Of a stretch of 64,000 nt of DNA, positions 48,611-61,599 are shown in pieces. The notes under the pieces are model-generated. The model ran no database searches, was not told the origin of the DNA, and worked only from the letters and a program-made list of their open reading frames with translations. Numbering within the stretch: position 1 is the first letter of the stretch; each line of letters starts with the position of its first letter. The position numbers were made by a program, and so were the translations under genes. The stretch is from Alligator mississippiensis (Eukaryota > Chordata > Crocodylia > Alligatoridae), in assembly GCF_030867095.1 (NCBI RefSeq), contig NC_081832.1, positions 57,955,444-58,019,443 of the forward strand. The letters are read 5' to 3'.

Positions 48611-49039
48611 GATGAGGTTTATTTGTAATGGTTCTGGTTTATTTGTAACAAATGCTGTTGGCAGACCATGAGGTGTTAGAACTTGTCAAGGTGTTTTCAC
48701 ACACAAAACTATACTTGTACAGAAAAGTTGGAATTAAGGTTTCTTCCTTATTAGACACTAAATGCATCAAAAGTGAGTGCATAAGCCTCGGCATTTTCCC
48801 CAAATTGTGTTTATTTTTTAGTTTTACCACTTGTCTGGCTTCTCCATTTTGTGTTTTTCTGCTAGTTAAAAAAATAAGCAAGTTAAGACCAAAAAAACAA
48901 GGTACTAGTCAATTTTAAATAGAAATTGTTATTGTTAATGTTGTAGGAAATTGTTATTTGTGGAGTGCACACACAGACTTTTTGTAGATTTCGTAGACAT
49001 TAGGGCTCGAAGGAACCTCGTAAGATCATCAGGTCCAGC

Positions 49040-51870
49040 CCCCTGCCCAAGGGGCAGGAAGTCAGCTAGAGTCAAAGGATCCCAGCAAGATAAACATCCA
49101 AATGCTTCTTGAAAGTGTCCAGAGTAGGTGCTTGCACCATCTCTGGGGGGAGTCCATTCCAGGCCTTCGGGGCTTGGACAATAAAGAAGTTTTTCCTTAT
49201 GTTCAGCCTAAAATGGTTTTGCAGGAATCTGTGACTGTTGGACTTTGTCATCCCCTTGGGTGCTCTAGTGCACAGGTGTTCCCCCAGATCCTAATGCATG
49301 CCCCTTATGTTTTTATAGGCTGCCACCATTTCACTCCTGAACCTGCACTTCTCCAGGCTGAAGAGTCCCATAGCTGAGAGCCTCTCTTCATAAGGCATGT
49401 TCTCTTGCTCTCTGATCATGCATGTGGCTCTCCTCTGGACTCTTTCAAGCTTCTCCACATCCTTTGTAAATTGTAGAGCCCAGAACTGGATGCAGTACTC
49501 CAGCTGTGACCTCACCAAGGCCGAGTACAACAGGAAGATGACATCCTGGGTCTTGTTTGAGAGATGCAAGCCAGAGTTTTGTTCACTTTGCCAGCAGTGG
49601 TATCATATTGGTGGCTCATTTTCATCTTGTGGTCAGTTATAACCCCAAGTCTCTTTCGGTCATGGTGCTAGCAAGTGTAGCATTGCCAAGCCTGTAAGTG
49701 TAATGCAGGTTTTTCTTCCTGAAGTGGAGCACCTTGCATTTCTCCATAGTGAATGCCATCATGTTTTCACCCGTCCACCTTGCAGGCCTATCGAGGTCAG
49801 CCTGGATCATTAGCCTATCCTCAAGTGTGGACACTCTTTCCCAAAGTTTGCTGATAACACCAAACTTGGCCAGTCCACTTTTAACACCAGTGTCCAGCTC
49901 ATTTATGAAACAAAGAGTAAGATCTGAGAATGGAGCCTTGGGGGACGCCACTAGTCACCGAGTGACATGTTGATTCAGTTCCATCAATTACCACTCTTTG
50001 GATACAACCTCAGAGTCAGTTCCCCACCCATTGGACTGTGGAGTAGTCAAGGCCACAGTTGCCCAATTTTTCCATGAGGACCTCATGGGACAACAGGTCA
50101 AAAGCTTTTTTAAAGTCCAAATATGACATCAACCTCCCTTTTGTCCAGGTGATACATTACCTGATCACAGAAGGAAATGAGATTGGTCAGGCAAGACCTA
50201 CCTGCAACAAACCTGTGCTGGCTATCCCTCAGAATGTTGCTTTCTCTTAGCCTGTCAAGAATGGTTTCTTTGATAATTTTTTCTAAAATCTCCCCAGGGA
50301 TTGAGGTCAAACTGATTGGTCTACAGTTTCCAGGGACTTCTTTCCTCCCTTTTCTTGAAGTGAGGCACCACATTGGCCCTCTTCCAAACTTCAGATACTT
50401 TGCCTGAGCGAGTTCTCAAATATCCTTGCCAGTGGCAATGCTATGATGTCTTCCAGTTCCTTTAGCACTCTTGAGTGTAACCTATCTGGGCCAGCTGATT
50501 TATGAGGGTCCAGCCTCTCAAGATGCTCCCTCACAAGATCTACACCAATGGTGGGCATATGTTCATCTTCACCCTGGTCATCCTGCATCATGTTAAGCAG
50601 GGCAGTCCCTTTGGGCTCGTGAAAAATGACGCAAAGTAATCATTAAGCAGATTTGGCTTTTTCCTGGGTGTCAGTAATCGCATGGCCCCAGCTGGTTTAG
50701 TGGGGGGTCCAGTGTTGCCCTTGTTTTTCTTTTGACTCCCCACATATCTGAAGAAGTACTTTTTATTGTCCTCGATTCGTGTAGCCAGATGGAGTTCAGT
50801 TGCAGCCTTGGCTTTTCTAGTTTGCTCCCTGCAGGTGCAGACCAGTACAGTATACTCCTCTTTAGTGATGATTCCTATCTTCTATCCCTTATACACCTCT
50901 CTCTTTAAATGGAGGAGGTCCATGAGTTCCCTGTTGAGCCAAAGGGGTTGGTTATTGAGCCCTTTTATCACCTTTCCTATGGGCTGGGGTGGACTCACCT
51001 TGTGCTTCTAGGATTGCTTCCTTAAGGAGCAACCACTCATCATGAACTCCCCTGTCTGTGAAATCATGGCCTTTCAGGGCCTCAAGAACAAGCCTCCTGA
51101 GCTTATGAAAGTCAGCTTTCCTAAAGTCAAGAGCTACTGCATTGCTGGCTGACTTGTCAGCTTAGTGATGAATAGTGAAAGTGACAACTCATGGTCACTG
51201 TCACCCAGCTTCCCCTCAATTCTTAGGTTGCTGATTAGATCATCCCCTTTGGCTAGTACCGGGTCCAGCAGAGCCTTGCTTCTTGCCAGCTCATAAACTT
51301 CTTGGGACAGGTAGAGCTCATCCACGTATGTAAGGAAGCTTTGTGACTGATCGGATTTGGCCGAGCTCTCATCCCATGAGATGTCCTGGTAATTGAAGTC
51401 TCCCATGACAACCATGCACTGAGAGCGTGCAACCTTGGTCAGTTTCCTGGTGAATTCTTGGTCAACCACTTGTTCCTGGTTTGGAGGTTAGTAGTAGGCT
51501 CCTACCATTGTATTGCCTTCACTACGTTCCCCTGGTATTCTAATCCAAAGGGTCTCCAGTCATCCTCTTTGGGTGCCAAGCTCAGCTTGTAGGGACGTGT
51601 AGCTCTCCTTCACATAGAGAGCTACACTCCCACCTCCCCCTTTTTTTTTGTTTTCACATGATCTATCCTTTACAGGTTATAGCCATTTATACTGGTAGTC
51701 CAGTCATAGGAGGATTCCCACCAGGTCTTCATGATCCCTATGAGATGGTAGTCATTTTTATTTAGCAGAAGGACCAGTTTCACCTGTTTATTCCCCAAAC
51801 TCCTAGCATTAGTGTACCGGCAAGTGTGTGCGCCATTGGAGGCCCTAGGTTTCCTTGTACTCATGTAAAA
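49040..51870 (-). pseudogene. CR1 ORF2 remnant (endonuclease and reverse transcriptase)
   Basis: The endonuclease part shows YTNARSLGNKQVKLVLLL, MVVMGDFNYQDISWDES (the GDFN motif) and KLGDSDHELSLS (the SDH catalytic motif). The reverse transcriptase shows LERLDPHKSAGPDRLHSRVL, GNCRPISLTSIPGEILEKII, HRFVAGRSCLTNLISFCDQV and, near the end, [12 protein letters not shown] and [14 protein letters not shown]. Where FADDTKL should stand the frame reads KFGVISKLWERV, so the catalytic aspartates are lost. Several open frames (49291-49569, 49637-49951, 50110-50373, 50391-50591, 51134-51469, 51670-51864) each hold one piece. Confidence 0.88.
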
Positions 51871-52229
51871 GCTCTGTTCCTGGGCTGGGGTAGGAGTGGG
51901 TTTCCTTGAGCATCGTAACCTGCTGGTTTCATGGTTGATGCTTGGTGAGCTTGCTCTGGTGGTTGTCCACCCATCCCTCAGTGGGCTTAGTTTAAAGCCC
52001 GGTCAAGCAAGTCAGCCACTCTGGCTGAGAAGAGCTTCTTCCCCAGTGGAAGAGAGCCTCCACCTCACTCCTAACAGACCACTGCCTCTCTGTCTGAAAA
52101 GTGAACTGTGGTTGAAGAAGCTGAAGCCTTCATGGTGGCACCAGTGTCGTAGTCTTCTGTTTACTGCTTTGATTCATCTCTCCCTTCTCTGCCCGTGACC
52201 CATAACCAGAAGGATTGAGGAAAAAACCA

Positions 52230-53405
52230 CCTGCGTCCCCAAACCCCTGAGCCCCATTCCCAGAGCCCTGTAGCCACTCATGGACTGGCTGGGATTGCTC
52301 TAAGCCATGTCATTTGTGCCCACATGGATAAGGATCATAGGGTAGTGGTCAGAGGGCTTGATAAGTTTTGGGATCTTCTCAGCCACATTGGTTCCTGGGA
52401 GGCAGCAGGCCTCCTGGGCTAAGGGGTTGGGGCAACAGATCACTCCCTCAGTCCCCCTCCTTCAATCACCCACAATGACCTCTCCATATTTCATCTTGGG
52501 GATGATAGATGGTCATGTTTATTCCTCACTTGTGGTAGCTGGCGGCTCTGCAAGAGGTTCGTATCTGTTGCAGAGATCCAGGGGGGTGGTGACCCTAGTA
52601 TAGTGAGCCTTGGGGCTGGAGACAACCTTTGTCCAGGCCCCTGGCTTGACAGTATGGGAGTGCCTCTTGGCCTCCCTGATCCTGCCAGATAACCTAGGTC
52701 ACTTTTTTTCTTCCCTGGGATGAAGGGCCTAGCAGTCACTCTCCTGTTTGTCATCCCTGATGGCATATAGCTTCTGCGCCATGGTCTGGAGCTGCATTAT
52801 CTGGGATTCCAGACACTCCAATATGGAGCAAATCTCACAAGGGGAGGTTGCAGTGCTCCTGATCCCATGTGCCTGGAGTTGTGCCAGGTAGCCCCCACAG
52901 CTGAGAGCCAGGGGCTCTGTGTGAATGGAGGCCAGAACCATGGGTTCCATCTGGGTGGAGGCCTCAGAATGACCAGAGGGGAGGGATCCAGCCACAGGGG
53001 GCAACCTCGGGGTGTGACGCATTCCACCCACCATTGCACTGGTCGTAGTTTGGCTACTACTGTGCCAACTGCTCCCTTAAGACTCACAGCCTAGGGCCTT
53101 GTGCCCCTCCTACATGCCTTCCTGCACAAACTCCCATGCTAACTTGCACATTCTCTTCATGAGGCTCCAGTCACGTGGCTGCCGGGGGGGGCTGGGTGGA
53201 GTAGGAGCCGGAGGGGGAGGGGTGTGACCCTCCTCAGCTCCTCTCAGCTGTTTCCCTGCAACTGGGATAGGTCCCTTCTGCCATGGGCCCCGCTTACCTC
53301 CAGCAAGGCTGGGTGTCCTGTTGGGGGTCCCGGGGCTCACGGGGGTGCAATGCGCTTCCACAAATCTCTGCCTGTTTATGCTTAATGGCTGTGTACACAT
53401 GTTCA
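52230..53405 (-). pseudogene. CR1 ORF1 remnant (zinc-knuckle-like part and esterase)
   Basis: On the - strand, CEICSILECLESQIMQLQTM near 52830-52770 resembles the cysteine pair plus coiled coil of CR1 ORF1 (CxxC ... LExRIxxL). Further downstream, PMILIHVGTNDM at about 52345-52310 is the GTND block of the GDSL-type esterase carried by CR1 ORF1. The 5' part (open frame 53406-53110) is proline-rich. The reading frame is broken in several places. Confidence 0.7.
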
Positions 53406-53409
53406 AATG

Positions 53410-56400
53410 ATCTGGGAGAATTCTTCTAAGTTTTTATTTTCCTGCTAGAAAAAATTAATGCAATAGATATCTGATGCTGAGCCAAGCCACTGCACAGCCA
53501 GGGAGCCCCTATGCATGCATCTTAATGTGCTTTTGGACTCCCTAGTCTGCCAGATGACAGATAACAGTAGTGCACAGGGCAAACCTGATTGGATCACCCA
53601 GAATGCCTTGCATGCTGCATCTCCCTGCAGCACAATGTGGGAATTGTGAAGGAGTTTCCTGCTTAACTGAAACAGTCAAGTCCATCCTGAGTGACACACT
53701 GTCTCCCTGGACCTATTGGGGCAGGGGGTTTAGGAGCACATTGGGATGCCATAGGATTGTGCTGTAGCTTCTGTCCGAAGAGAATGTAGACAGAAGTTCT
53801 CTCTCCTAAGATAAACTTTCCTAGGAGTCAGCTTAACCCTGGTCATTCCCAAGTTATGTTAATCTTGGAGAGGCCATTTTTGCTTTGGGGGGGGAAATCC
53901 TTAATATCTGTACAGTTCTTGTTTTTACTAGAAACTGAATAGCTGTACATGGCCAATATTTGAACTCAAATCTACAAGAAAACGAGTGACACTCAAGAGG
54001 GAAGCACTGAAATGTTGTTTCAGAAAAGAGGTCTGTTTAAAGAAGTTGTTTGAATGAGAAGACAAGTAACTGTGGTTCAGAAGGAAAAAAGCCCTGCGTC
54101 AAAGGGAGAGAACAGCATGAGAGAAAGCAGAAAGAGGGGAGTGTAAAAACTAATCCTGGAGTTGCAGGTGTACTTGTTAGAGCAAGCCAAGCCAAAGAAA
54201 GACTAGTAAGAATGATGTGGCTTAAGTCATATGATCATTGTTCTTTTGTGACTTTTGCTTCACATGCCCAGTATTGCTCTTTTGAATATATGGATCCTGA
54301 TTGTACAAGAAATTTGGAACCGGGCCATCTTTTATATGGTTGTATGTACCAAGTATAATGGAGGTTAGAGCTGCTAGGTAATACAAATAAATATTAATGT
54401 TGGTGTGCCATTACTCTCAAACTAGCTCCTTTTGAAGTCCAAGACAGAAAGTCTTACCCAGGAAAGACTTAGCTTTGTGTGAGTTTTTTAAGCAGTAAGC
54501 AATAGCTGTTTCATTTTGAGATTTATTGTAGACTAAGACTCTGATTGTGTCATTTTAATTTTTAAATCTAACCAAAATATTAGACATGGGCCATCAGCTG
54601 CATCAATACAGGAATCCCTGTGGTTTTGGTTACAAACTAAAAAGGAATGTATGTGTATCCCCTAGCTCCAAGTCTTGCAGTAATGACAACAAAACAAATG
54701 CATTTGAAGAAAGGCACGCTAGGCACGCACAAAGAAAGGCATGAGATATGCTAGAAAATTAGTTAGATAGCACAAGTGGCCACTTGCAGGGCACTTTTTA
54801 AAAAAGAAATGGGTGATTAGTGAACAATTGCTTTGTAGTGTCTTCTGGAGCAAGCCTAGGAAAAAATAGACACTATCAAGGGTTGTGTTATGTAAATGAA
54901 AAATGGTGATTGGTTGATGTAGTTTTTAATGCCATTCTTGTAAGCATTCTCATGCTTCTTAATAAGTTTACACTCTGTGATACAGAATTTTTTTTGTTCC
55001 TGCCCTCCCAGTGAAGGCAACACTCATACAAATATTTGTATTACTTCCTCTGTAATAGTTTTTCTTCTTTCATGTTTAATATTCAGTCAGACTGAGTCAG
55101 TGCTCGGCAGGAGGAACATCCGTGTTGCAGATATCAAAGTAATCACTATGCCTCTCATGTTTTTTAGAAGTATTAAGATTCATTCATTAGCAACAGTTAC
55201 AAATCGAAAGCCACAGATAAAGGTAAAAAACAATTTTTCACATCAGTAGTGCTAAGGATGCTTTTTTAACTTTTACTTCCCTACTTTCTGCATTACCTCC
55301 TCCTGCAATCAATAGGGAAAGAAACTTTAATGTCTTTTCCCAACTTCCCTGAGAAAGGTGTATGGCAGCAATACTTAGAGCTGGGAAAATCTATTGTTTC
55401 ACTCGGATTTAAAAAGTGTAGCGTCTTCTACATGCAATGTCAGAAAAAGACCTGTGGACCCCTGCCCTGTTCATAGGGCAGAAATAGATTCAGGAAGATA
55501 TATGGCCTGTCAGGCCAAAGCAAGACCCATTAGCCACATAGGAATGGGCAGGATTGACAAGGTTGGACCTTCAGGGCTGCTTCAGCACTGCTCTGAAAAG
55601 ATGGATTTTAAATTATTTGTTGTGTGTTTGATTTTTTTTTAGTCTACTTCACAATGCATGTGTAGTTATACTAGGATAAAAAAGAGATGGCTGATGAATC
55701 CTGTTTCAAGGCACTGGCTCATTTAGCATCTCAAGACGGACAGAAACAGGTAGATACATCATGAAGGATTTGCACTCCCCTGTGGAGCGTCCTACAGAGC
55801 TCAGTGTTAAGAAGACATCAGCATAGAGAGAAGATTGGGTTATTTGAATATAGCTGTCATTTGTTTGATATGGTCCAAATGAATTTTTGACTACTTTTTG
55901 TACAAACAGTCAGGTATTGGATACAATCCAGAATTTCATATTTGTTTTGTGCGATTTAGTCATTTTATGTTCTGAGAAGATAAGACAGGACCTGGTGAGA
56001 CAAATGTTTCAGAGATGATGTTCAGTTGATCCCTGCATTTTTTTATGCATTGCTTGAACCACAGGAGAGCAGTTCCTGATGCACCAACAAGGATCTTGAG
56101 CTGCCAATTCATCCGACCGTAGCCGTGTTTGGAAGAAACACTGACATCATTATACTATCAGATTTAAGAAATCTAATTTCCTTCTTCACCCTGAAAAGCA
56201 CATATCTACCACAGTGGGAATTAAGGGAATGATCAGAAGCAGCTTATACACTTCTGCTGTTTCAAGGCAGTTTTGACAGGGGGTGGGGTGGAGGGAGAGA
56301 GATTAAAATTCAGAGTTCCGTATCTTCTTTCTTTTAATGCTCCACTCTGTTACTTTTTCCTTTTCTATTTTACATTTGCAAGATCATGAACCTCAAGTTT

Positions 56401-58440
56401 TACATTAATAAAGCCTACTTATGTAGTGGTTTGATGACTGCTTTCTTTTTAGATTCCTCTGTTTGGTCTTTTTTTGTTCTTTGATTTATGGCAGTGCACA
56501 GGGCTCTGCACCTGGAATATATAAAGATGACTCATTAATGCACACAGCCGTACTTTAAAGTTCACCTGTAAGCTATTGCTAAAGTCTCTATAACCTGAAT
56601 TGTTTTCAGCTATCAAGTGCCATGTGTAGCTTTTATGCGCCAATAATTCTTTTTCTAACTAACTAGAAATATAACTAAACATTTCAGCAACAGTGATGCC
56701 TTTTTTGTCATTTTACACTGTATTCTTTTGAGATACAAAAAGTTCATACAAAGGCAGAAAAGGATGATATGTAGCCAAGAATTTCTTTTGGGAAAAAACC
56801 TACAAAAATAGCACCTCATGCTACATTAGGGAAAATATAAGAAAGATAAAGTAATATATCAATAAGTTTTAACTTAAGTGAATAATATATGCCGGTAATT
56901 TATCTGATGAGGGCAGCATTACAGTCACCAGCTGCACATGAGAGCTATTTATTCAGTAATTTCTGTGAAGATCATGAATGTCTGCTCCTTTTAACACCTG
57001 GAAAGCTTTACTTTCTATTTATTATATACATATCACCAAAAGAATGCTAAGAGCTTAGGCACTTAGATATCTGTACCCCCTGAAGATTTCTCACTTAAAA
57101 TTAGACTTAGTAAAAGAGATAACAAATGGAGCAGGCAAAGGTAATACTAAAGGTTATGTAGTTGCTTTGTTGGGTTTTAGAATGCTTATTAGATTACTGG
57201 TAATTTGGGGGGATAAAGACCCATTTAGATTTAGGATGGTAGAAGGCAAAGATGTCACTAGTCATAGAATTAGAGGAAAAGTTGTTCAGTGGGAAATACT
57301 TGACTCCCTTGGTTTTGCAGAGATATTTTAATTCCTCAGTATCTGACAAACAACAAATATATCCTTTTGATACAATTCATGTTAAATTCACCCCAATATT
57401 GCTTCCTAGGGGACCGTGGTTTCCTCATGTCAGTGATCAAGGAGATTATTTTAGGGGAACCATTTGGTTTGAAGTCTTTAAGAGTTGCAGGTAAAATCTA
57501 AGTAAAATAATTGACCTCTTTTTTTCTTTTTCTTTTTTTTGCAAACGGTCCTAAGTACACAGATTGATTTCAGGTGTGCCATTCTCATACTCTAGCAATG
57601 GTTTCTGCAAACTAGCATTTAGACTTTTTGTAGTGGTGTCATATGTTTCTGAGCTTCTGTTGTAATTTATGTAGAAAGAACTTTAGCCTTTAAAGCTAAC
57701 AGTAAAGAACCTTTGCTCAACACTAATGCCATTAAGAATAAATGCTACTTATAAATTAGGAGCTGATTCCAGAAAGATTTGTATTTCTTATGCATTTATA
57801 TAGTGTTCCATGTAAATGTTAGAGCATTTCCACTTTTTCTACTTTAATACAATTTTTTTACAATCATCTAAGGTAGAAAAAAATGCCCTCGGTTCTATAA
57901 CATTTATTAGACTGTGACATTAGCAGTGGAGTGCTTGCTGGGAGATGATCAGGTGAACATTTTATAAAGCAGGAAACGCTTACTGGGGAAGAATGCACTT
58001 TAACATTTAGGACACATAATCAAATAAAACAAATAAGAAAAGCAGAGCAGGTTACTGCAATTAAAAACAAAGCAAAAAGGGCAGCGTTTAACCAGCTGTT
58101 TTATGGATTGCTGGTTGAGGGTCTAGTGCATGGTAATTAACTCCACCTTACCTAAGTTTTCACTCTTTGCATACTATTAATGAAAGACTCTGTAGGAAAA
58201 CCCTGAAATGAACTACAAGATCAATTTTTAGGTCTGCCTGGTGCTGCTTACTTTAGTTACCTTGTGCTGTGGGGTACATAAGATAGTAAATACAAATTAT
58301 TTATCTAGACATATATAAATGCATATGTATGTGCATGCAAAATTTTAGTCTCTTCTCCCAAAGCTGTATTTATAATTTCTTAGTGTTCCCTCTCCCCAGT
58401 TGGCAATATGCATGCACACACGCACACACAAATTTTTATA
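53410..58440. other. Intron sequence, no recognised feature
   Basis: Mostly AT-rich. The stretch 53470-53770 is less AT-rich and may be a decayed DNA element, but no clear ends were found. Open frames (for example 54050-54358) are lysine- or serine-rich and unlike known families. Confidence 0.5.
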
Positions 58441-58452
58441 TATATAGTTGGA

Positions 58453-58495
58453 ATTGTGTGTGTGTGTGTGTGTGTAATAATATATACACACACAT
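58453..58495. repeat. TG/TA/CA microsatellite
   Basis: (TG)n, then TAATAATATATA, then (CA)n: a short palindromic version of the tract at 43521. Confidence 0.9.
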
Positions 58496-58560
58496 CAATC
58501 TATCAGGATCCCTTTTAGCACAGCATCTATATCATTGTAATATAGGAAATACCATTTGGT

Positions 58561-58902
58561 TAGGGCATTTTTACATGTGCTGTGGGATGCGGTGCCAGGC
58601 ACTTTAATTAGCAAGCTGCATTAATTAAAAGTGGCTGTGTGTCACATATATCAGCATGCCTTCCCTGAAAAAATGGCGGTGGGATGCTCTGAACTAAAGC
58701 TCATTGAATGTGTTTTATTTTAAAGTGCTCTGCCACCATTTTTTCCGCACAGACACGCTGGGAAGCTGATCCATGTGATGTGGAAGGCTGCCAGAGCAAG
58801 TCAATTTCTACACTCCAGCAGACTCGATTAATTGAGACTGCTCTGACGTGCTGGATTTCCACTGTGTTGGAGCAGGCTCCACACTCGTATATTGGAGCCC
58901 TA
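58561..58902. mobile_element. MITE with TAGGGC ends (hAT-like)
   Basis: The left end TAGGGCATTTTTACATGTGC and right end (TATTGGAGCCCTA) are inverted at the outermost six bases. The body, about 340 bp, matches the second unit at 30814-31080. An internal hairpin-like stretch surrounds AAAAAATGGCGGTGGGATGC and TCTGCCACCATTTTTTCCGC. Non-coding, with no clear target duplication. Confidence 0.55.
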
Positions 58903-58909
58903 AGAGACA

Positions 58910-60155
58910 CAGTAAACTAAATGATTTGCTCAAAGCCACTTGGGAAATCTGTGGCAGAAAGCAGAATTGAATTCAGATCTTTCATGTCAATAGCATGAGC
59001 TTAATAGGCAAAACATCGTGCTTTTCAACCTCTTCTGGGGTGAGCTGGTGGTGATTCGTTTTGGACTCTCTTCTCAAAACAGATCTGATGTTGAGAAGCA
59101 GCCAGAGCCATTCTAGTTTTACAAACAAATAAAAGTGGGAACCAGGAAAGAAGAACCAGAGCAAAGGTAAAGAGAGATAATCACTTAAGGGACACAGTGT
59201 GCCTGCTTGACTTTTCAGATTAAAAAAAGCAGACAAAAAGGAATTTTTATTCCTTATTGTTTCCTGGGAAAGAAGCATTTCAGGCCTGCATGTAACATTC
59301 TCTTTAGATGCAGGTTCTTTCCTGGTTTCAGTTGGATGTGTAGTGATGACATAACTTATCTCTTGAAATGCTTTGTTTCACATGGATGCTTTTATTTATG
59401 ATGTGCCCAGTGCTTGTATTCACTAGGAAAGTCCCCAGAGGAATAGTTCAGCACTTGCAATATGAATTGAAAGAAGAAACACATAACAATATTTAATAGT
59501 ATAATAGTTTCATGAGGTATCACAGAACTGAAGTTTCTGATATGGGCCCTACAACTAAGACAACCAATTTTTCCAAAAACTCTATGCTAGCCAATCGACT
59601 ATTGTATGCATGTATACTAATCAAAGCAAATAATGTTGGAAGCAAGCTTAAAAAAATTGAAGTTTTGTTTTTAAATGATATTTTATTAGTAAATAGTTCT
59701 CAAATTCATCAAAATAAGCATGCTTCAATGATTTGAGTAAAGTAATGAGAATCTATATATTGTTTCACCTTCCAGTAATTTGTCTGTATTTCACAGGGGG
59801 TGTGAGTGTGCCTCAGGCTCTCAAGCTCAGAGCCTTTTGGACCAACAGTGTCCATATGGCATGCATACATTGTGAGGTTCCTCTGCTGCATGCCATTGAA
59901 CATGCCTCAGTTCCTCTCAGCCAGTTCTTGGCTTGATCCAGGGTTTCTTGCTGTCTGTGCTTAGACCAAAGGAAACCCCAGCTCTTACTGTTTTTATGTT
60001 AATCTGTAAGTGTTGCCAAATTTGCCCCTCTGACAGCCCATTAGCTTTTTAAAATAAATAATTATGTAACAAAATTTTACCCAGCTCTGTCTTTAGAGTA
60101 GTCTCTGTGAAGTCACTTGTTATTGCTTATTCTGTGATGGGACTGCATAGGTAAT
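58910..60155. other. Intron sequence, no recognised feature
   Basis: Nothing supported. Confidence 0.5.
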
Positions 60156-60164
60156 GATGTGGAG

Positions 60165-60911
60165 CAGGGGTGGGTAATTATTTCAGCTGCAGGGCTGCTT
60201 TAATGAGTTTTGGTGAGCTGTCAAGGGCCACAAGGGTAGCTCTGCCCCATTATGTGGAGTTTCCCCCTGGTGGTGTGAGAGTGCCATGAGGTGCACATGA
60301 GCTGTGGAGAGCCCCGTGCAAAGGAGGAAAGTTAACCTGGCTCCAATCTTTGCTGCCATGTGCAACTCCCAGAACTAGCTAGGTGCCATAGTCTGCGCAG
60401 GCCATAAGCATCCCAAGGGTCTGCCCCCTGCTGCTGCTGCCACTGCTGGTAGCAGGGGCTGTGTCCAATGGGAGGGAGTGTATGAGGGGGTCCCCAAACC
60501 ACCCCACCCTCGTTCACACACCATAAACCCCACATATCCACTCCTTGCCCACCCAAGCTCTGCAGTCCTGCCTACCCTGGGCACAGTCACCCGGCTCTGC
60601 ATGCCTGCCAGCCCCACGCTTTGTGCTTCTGCCCAGCTGCAGCTAGTCCCCCTCCCTCCCCAGCCACTTCCCTACCTGCAGCCCAGAGCCAACACTGAAG
60701 CAGGGACAGGAGCAGGAGGAGCTGCTGAAGGCCACGGCAGCAGCAGCCTGTTGGGAAGCTGTGCGTGCTGGCTGGGCCAGGCCCTTCCATTCACAACCAT
60801 AAGGGTGAAGTGTGCTTGCTGGGTGGGGTACAATGGGTGGGCTCCTGTGGGCTGGATGAAATTGCCTGGTGGGCCAGATTTGTCCTGCTGGCTGTATTTT
60901 GTCCACTTCTG
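60165..60911. mobile_element. Non-autonomous hAT element with 8-bp target duplication (7/8)
   Basis: The left end CAGGGGTGGGTAATTATTTC and the reverse complement of the right end (CAGAAGTGGACAAAATA) are hAT termini. The flanks ATGTGGAG (60157-60164) and ATGTTGAG (60912-60919) differ at one base. It is 747 bp with a GC-rich interior. Open frames on both strands, up to 144 codons, are composition effects without transposase motifs. Confidence 0.88.
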
Positions 60912-61161
60912 ATGTTGAGAATATGCCTGGAAAACTCTCATGAGAAAAAGCACTATCTGATAAGTGTTGATCTCTCTCAGAGGTCAGAACAAGAAGGTTA
61001 GTCTTCACATTTATATTTAAGACAAGTCTTCAGGCCTGCTTTTGGACCCAGGGTCACAGGAATGTCTTGTATGTGCCTCCAGGAAGCCTGAGAATACCAA
61101 TAGAGACCCCGTACCGTGAAGAGCACCTGCAGTATGAACACTGACAACAAGCAAGAAAACT

Positions 61162-61572
61162 CTATGGCCACATCCAGATGTGCGTGGATGTTTGCTTCCC
61201 TGGGGACAACTAGCAGCAGGGCACATTGTGCTGCTGCTAGTTGTCCCTAGGGAATGCCTGTGCCACGTGTACTTGGCGCACGGCAGGTTACCCCAGGAGT
61301 GGGCTGGCCCCAGCAGCCTTACCTGGGGTCCTGGGGGCCTTCTGTGGCTGCAGCATGGTTATTCTGCTGCGTGGAGCCTTGATGGCAGTAGAGTGGGGCT
61401 CTGGCTAGCCAAGCTATGGCTTTGGGCAGCATATGCTACCACCATGTGCACCACTCCAATTTGTATTCCCCTTGCAGCTCAGAGAACACCTTAATATGCG
61501 GTATGTGGCACCACAGACATGCCCATGGCACCACATACAACACAGCTGCACTCATCTGGATGTGGCCTATAG
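61162..61572. mobile_element. MITE with near-perfect inverted ends and a strong internal hairpin
   Basis: The left end CTATGGCCACATCCAGATG and the reverse complement of the right end (CTATAGGCCACATCCAGATG) are identical except for one inserted base. The element is about 410 bp, GC-rich and non-coding. The hairpin at 61196-61254 lies near its left end. The well-preserved ends imply a fairly recent insertion. Confidence 0.8.
61196..61254. repeat. 24-bp stem hairpin (miRNA-precursor-like)
   Basis: 61196-61219 pairs with 61231-61254, with one G-T pair and no bulge, around an 11-base loop. The inner 17 bases (GGGACAACTAGCAGCAG) are perfectly complementary. The length and loop are suitable for processing if transcribed, and as part of intron 3 the sense strand would be transcribed with GABRB2. 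Confidence 0.85.
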
Positions 61573-61599
61573 TTTCAAATAAACCACAGATGTTCCAGA

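Larger units (their letters stand above)
48985..53405 (-). mobile_element. CR1 LINE, nearly full-length decayed copy 3
   Basis: This copy of about 4.4 kb, close to the 4.5 kb of a complete CR1, reads right to left: a 5' region and ORF1 (about 53405-52230), ORF2 endonuclease (about 51870-51120), reverse transcriptase (about 50590-49290) and the 3' UTR ending near 48985. The tail seen on the + strand (GACATTAGGGCTCGAAGGAA, CCTCGTAAGATCATC) is of the same type as copy 1. Both ORFs are broken by stops and frame changes and the copy is not functional. It lies antisense to GABRB2. Confidence 0.9.

Noticed and set aside
60478-60912. 144-codon + strand open frame
   Set aside because: It lies within the non-autonomous hAT element; it is leucine/proline-rich and has no transposase motifs.
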